Of a stretch of 64,000 nucleotides of DNA, positions 61,548 through 64,000 are shown one piece after another. Source of the DNA: Vibrio cyclitrophicus (GTDB lineage: Bacteria; Pseudomonadota; Gammaproteobacteria; Enterobacterales; Vibrionaceae). Each line of letters begins with the position of its first letter. Position 1 is the stretch's first letter. A program made the translations under genes and the position numbers. The notes under the pieces are model-generated. The model was given only the letters and a program-made list of their open reading frames with translations. It was not told where the DNA came from and did not search any database. The stretch is from NCBI RefSeq assembly GCF_024347435.1, contig NZ_AP025480.1:1426001-1490000 (forward strand). Direction: 5' to 3'.

Positions 61548-62099
61548 ATGACTAACGACCATTTCCAGGGTAAATACGAAGTAGAGCTTAAGTATCGTCT
61601 CGATTCTAAATCAGAGTTTTTGAAGACATTGAGTCTTATTCCCCATGAAATGATGCTCCAAGATAACTTTGAGTGCGATTGGTATTTCGATAGCCCAGAC
61701 AGAAGCTTACAAGCTCAAAACAAGAGTTTGTGCATTCGTACTATGGAACCGTCGGGCATCAAACTATGGATTGTAAAAGGCCCAGAGTCTGACCGATGCG
61801 AAGCGACAAACATCACCGATGCGTCGAATGCTAAGAGTATGCTTGATAACTTGGGTTACGAAGTGATTCTTGAAGCGCAGAAAACTCGCAGTATTTACTT
61901 TGTTGGAGAGTTCCACATCACGGTCGATTCTCTTGCGGGTATTGGTGAGTTTGCCGAATTTGCGATCATGACGGACGATGAATCTAAGTTGTCTGTTTAT
62001 AAAAGTGAGCTTGAGTTGTTAGCCAGTAAGTTCGGGCTGACTCAATCAGCACTGCAAACTCAATCTTACAAACAGATGTTCGAAGAAATGAACGAATAG
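61548..62099 (+). CDS. CYTH-domain protein (class IV adenylate cyclase / triphosphatase family)
   Basis: The product has 183 residues. The CYTH hallmark ExExK appears near the start as YEVELKYRL, and acidic and basic tunnel residues follow in LCIRTM, KLWIVKGPES and EAQKTRSIYF, with the late acid pair in ITVDSLAGIGEFAEF. The length fits CyaB/ThTPase-type single-domain members. They act on triphosphates (ATP to cAMP or thiamine triphosphate hydrolysis); which reaction cannot be told. Confidence 0.88.
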   Translation: MTNDHFQGKYEVELKYRLDSKSEFLKTLSLIPHEMMLQDNFECDWYFDSPDRSLQAQNKSLCIRTMEPSGIKLWIVKGPESDRCEATNITDASNAKSMLDNLGYEVILEAQKTRSIYFVGEFHITVDSLAGIGEFAEFAIMTDDESKLSVYKSELELLASKFGLTQSALQTQSYKQMFEEMNE

Positions 62100-62126
62100 C
62101 GCAGCGCTTAAGCGTCAGGGAGAGTT

Positions 62127-62394
62127 ATGGACACCATTATCAAACAAGCAATCGAATTGCGAAAAGAAAAATGTATCAAGAGTCTCGTGACTTATTGGCA
62201 ACGCTACTCACTGATGAAAACTATGCAGCGAAAGCACATTTGCAGATTGCGTGGTCTTAAGACAACCAAGGCAAGAGTAACAGGCGATATCGCTGTTACT
62301 TGAGCTTTTAGTTTCCACGACGAATAGCGAAGCAATCAAAGAGTGCCAACGAGCGATCTCTTTGTATGCTCAAGACCTAGATAAAACCTGGTAA
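62127..62394 (+). pseudogene. Broken TPR-repeat protein gene
   Basis: The first frame (MDTIIKQAIELRKEK) is continued in another frame as YQESRDLLATLLTDENYAAK and AHLQIAWSYDNQGK, a typical TPR start. The end, SEAIKECQRAISLYAQDLDK up to a stop at 62394, appears after a stretch where the middle of the gene is missing. A frameshift and an internal deletion are the simplest reading. Confidence 0.75.
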
Positions 62395-62428
62395 ACGGCC
62401 GAGTCTAAAGCTCGTTAACTCACATGAC

Positions 62429-62462
62429 AAAAAACCTAAGCATCAATGTGATACTTAGGCTT
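62429..62462 (-). terminator. Terminator of the methionine synthase gene
   Basis: CCTAAGCATC pairs with GATACTTAGG (one weak pair); the minus strand goes on with six T. Confidence 0.75.
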
Positions 62463-62492
62463 AAAGGCATAGCTTATTTAGTTAAAAAGTCG

Positions 62493-63521
62493 TTACGCTG
62501 AAAGCTCTTTACGTACAATCTCTGCGCCGGCACTTAGCGCATTAAGCTTCGCTGAGGCAATTTCACGAGGTAGGGGAGCCATACCGCAGTTAGTGCAAGG
62601 GTAGAGCTTGTCTGCATCAACGTACTTAAGTGTTTCTCGTAGAGTGCTCGCTACTTCTTCTGGTGTTTCAATGGAATCGGTAGCCACATCAATCGCACCG
62701 ACCATTACTTTCTTGCCTCGAACCAGCTCAAGTAGCTCAAGAGGCACATGAGAGTTGTGACACTCTAAAGAGATAATATCGATATTCGATTGCTGCAGCT
62801 TAGGAAATACCTCTTCGTATTGGCGCCACTCTGTGCCTAATGTCTTTTTCCAATCCGTATTTGCTTTAATGCCGTAGCCATAACAAATATGTACTGCTGT
62901 TTCGCACTTAAGCCCTTCAATAGCTCTTTCTAAACAAGCGATGCCCCAATCATTCACTTCATCAAAAAATACGTTAAACGCAGGTTCATCGAACTGAATA
63001 ATATCAACGCCTGCAGCTTCTAGCTCTTTCGCTTCTTCGTTGAGGATCTTCGCAAATTCCCACGCGAGCTTTTCACGGCTTTTGTAATGCGCATCGTAAA
63101 GCGTATCTATCATCGTCATCGGCCCCGGCAGAGCCCATTTAATTGGTTGGTCCGTTTGCTGACGTAAAAATTTAGCATCCTCGACAAAAACGGACTTCTG
63201 ACGAGAAACTGGGCCAACTACTGTAGGCACACTCGCATCATAACGGTTGCGGATTTTAACGGTTTCACGCTTTTCAAAATCAACGCCATTCAAGTGTTCG
63301 ATGAAGGTCGTTACAAAGTGCTGACGTGTTTGTTCGCCGTCACTCACAATATCAATGCCTGCTTGCTGCTGCTCGTGCAGGGAGACACGCAGCGCATCTT
63401 GTTTGCCGTCTGTGAGTTCGTCGCCTTGAAGTTTCCATGGCGACCAAAGCGTCTCTGGTTGTGCAAGCCAAGACGGTTTCGGCAAACTGCCCGCTGTTGA
63501 AGTCGGTAATAGTGTTTTCAT
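62493..63521 (-). CDS. mesD: Core methionine synthase, MesD type
   Basis: The product has 342 residues and resembles only the C-terminal catalytic half of MetE. The zinc ligands are recognisable in VHICYGYG (H, C), SLECHNSH region (E) and the late PCTNCGMAPLPR cysteine. N-terminal TSTAGSLPKPSW is the family opening. It lacks the N-terminal MetE half that holds folate, and the next gene upstream is a DUF1852 protein. This pair is the oxygen-dependent, folate-independent methionine synthase known as MesD with MesX. It would methylate homocysteine in the cytoplasm. Confidence 0.85.
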   Translation of the reverse strand: MKTLLPTSTAGSLPKPSWLAQPETLWSPWKLQGDELTDGKQDALRVSLHEQQQAGIDIVSDGEQTRQHFVTTFIEHLNGVDFEKRETVKIRNRYDASVPTVVGPVSRQKSVFVEDAKFLRQQTDQPIKWALPGPMTMIDTLYDAHYKSREKLAWEFAKILNEEAKELEAAGVDIIQFDEPAFNVFFDEVNDWGIACLERAIEGLKCETAVHICYGYGIKANTDWKKTLGTEWRQYEEVFPKLQQSNIDIISLECHNSHVPLELLELVRGKKVMVGAIDVATDSIETPEEVASTLRETLKYVDADKLYPCTNCGMAPLPREIASAKLNALSAGAEIVRKELSA

Positions 63522-63548
63522 ATTTAATACTGCCTAATTCAGGTGGGA

Positions 63549-64000
63549 CTAAAGTGCGTAATTTGCAGACCAGTTCTCTAGAACTGATTGGTATGGCTTA
63601 ATGAAATTTTCTTCAGCGAACTTACCTTGCTCTATTGCGAGTTTGCTGCGCTCTTCTCGGTCATACACGATTTGAGTTAGCGAGTGGTCCAAGTTTTTCA
63701 AGTTTGGTTGGTAACAGTTGCCCGCAACCGCGTTCGCGTTGTAAATCTCAGGACGGTAGATTTTCTGGAACGTACCCATAGTGCTGATGGTGCTGATAAG
63801 TTCTAGGTTCGAGTAATCGTTAAGTAGATCACCAAAGAAATAGAAAGCCAGAGGAGCAACATTATTTGGTGGCATGAAATAACGAACTTGTAAGCCCATC
63901 TTCTTGAAATATTGCTCAGTTAAAGAAGACTCATTCGGTTGGTATTCAAAACCTAATACTGGGTGTTGGTTTTCAGTGCGGTAATAGGTTTTATTATCTG
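63549..64000 (-). CDS. mesX: DUF1852 protein (MesX type), 5' end outside window
   Basis: The frame runs from the right edge to 63549, giving about 149 residues of the C-terminal part. The segment YRTENQHPVLGFEYQPNESS and later IYRPEIYNANAVAGNCYQPN fit DUF1852. It ends 27 bases before mesD, so the two form an operon. MesX is needed for MesD activity; its chemical role is not known. Confidence 0.85.
   Translation of the reverse strand, partial: DNKTYYRTENQHPVLGFEYQPNESSLTEQYFKKMGLQVRYFMPPNNVAPLAFYFFGDLLNDYSNLELISTISTMGTFQKIYRPEIYNANAVAGNCYQPNLKNLDHSLTQIVYDREERSKLAIEQGKFAEENFIKPYQSVLENWSANYAL

Overview
The window looks like a chromosomal piece of a marine Vibrio, most like the Vibrio splendidus clade. 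The coding style, a tryptophanase gene with a TnaC-type leader, KdgM-type porins, a vibriolysin-type M4 protease and above all a large alginate-use locus support this. The clade is inferred from family knowledge; no database search was run.

Region 1-40.4 kb is mainly an alginate catabolism island. It holds three GntR/FadR-type regulators (one cut by the left edge) and the decayed 3' end of a fourth copy. Transport genes are a TctABC tripartite transporter operon with a small extra protein, two closely related sodium:solute symporters and two KdgM-type outer-membrane porins. Degradation genes are three PL7 lyases (one with tandem catalytic domains, one CBM32-PL7, one single-domain), a PL6 lyase lipoprotein and a PL17 oligoalginate lyase. 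A 3-hydroxyisobutyrate-dehydrogenase-type and an SDR-type reductase could both reduce the final uronate (DEH). Two chemoreceptors and an unrecognised beta-helix lipoprotein lie among them. Secreted or surface lyases would cut the polymer, porins admit oligomers, symporters and possibly TctABC bring them to the cytoplasm, PL17 makes monomer and the reductases pass it towards KDG.

A recurring palindrome, ATTGT-N3-ACAAT and its TTTGT-N3-ACAAA variant, lies upstream of most alginate genes. It fits the GT-N3-AC core of FadR-type regulators and is the strongest sign of a shared regulon. One copy sits next to a promoter-and-terminator pair that suggests an unannotated small RNA.

Region 30.4-56.6 kb is shaped by insertion sequences. 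Two 1503-bp IS4-family (IS50-type) copies with identical transposase translations lie in opposite orientation. Each has landed at the centre of an intrinsic terminator hairpin, one after a dnaQ-like gene and one after tnaA. An ISAs1-family element of about 1.3 kb splits a Bax-inhibitor-1-type membrane protein gene, and removing it restores a full frame. Between and around these lie msrA, an overlapping pair of unusual GTPase genes, tnaC-tnaA, a LysR regulator, an M4 metalloprotease and several small or unknown proteins.

Region 57-64 kb carries an SLC13-type anion transporter with an overlapping histidine kinase and response regulator, then a zone of decay (13-bp tandem repeats, IS5-type transposase remnant, broken TPR gene), YkgJ-type and CYTH-domain genes, and a folate-independent methionine synthase pair (MesD/MesX type) cut by the right edge. 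No rRNA, tRNA or CRISPR array was seen.
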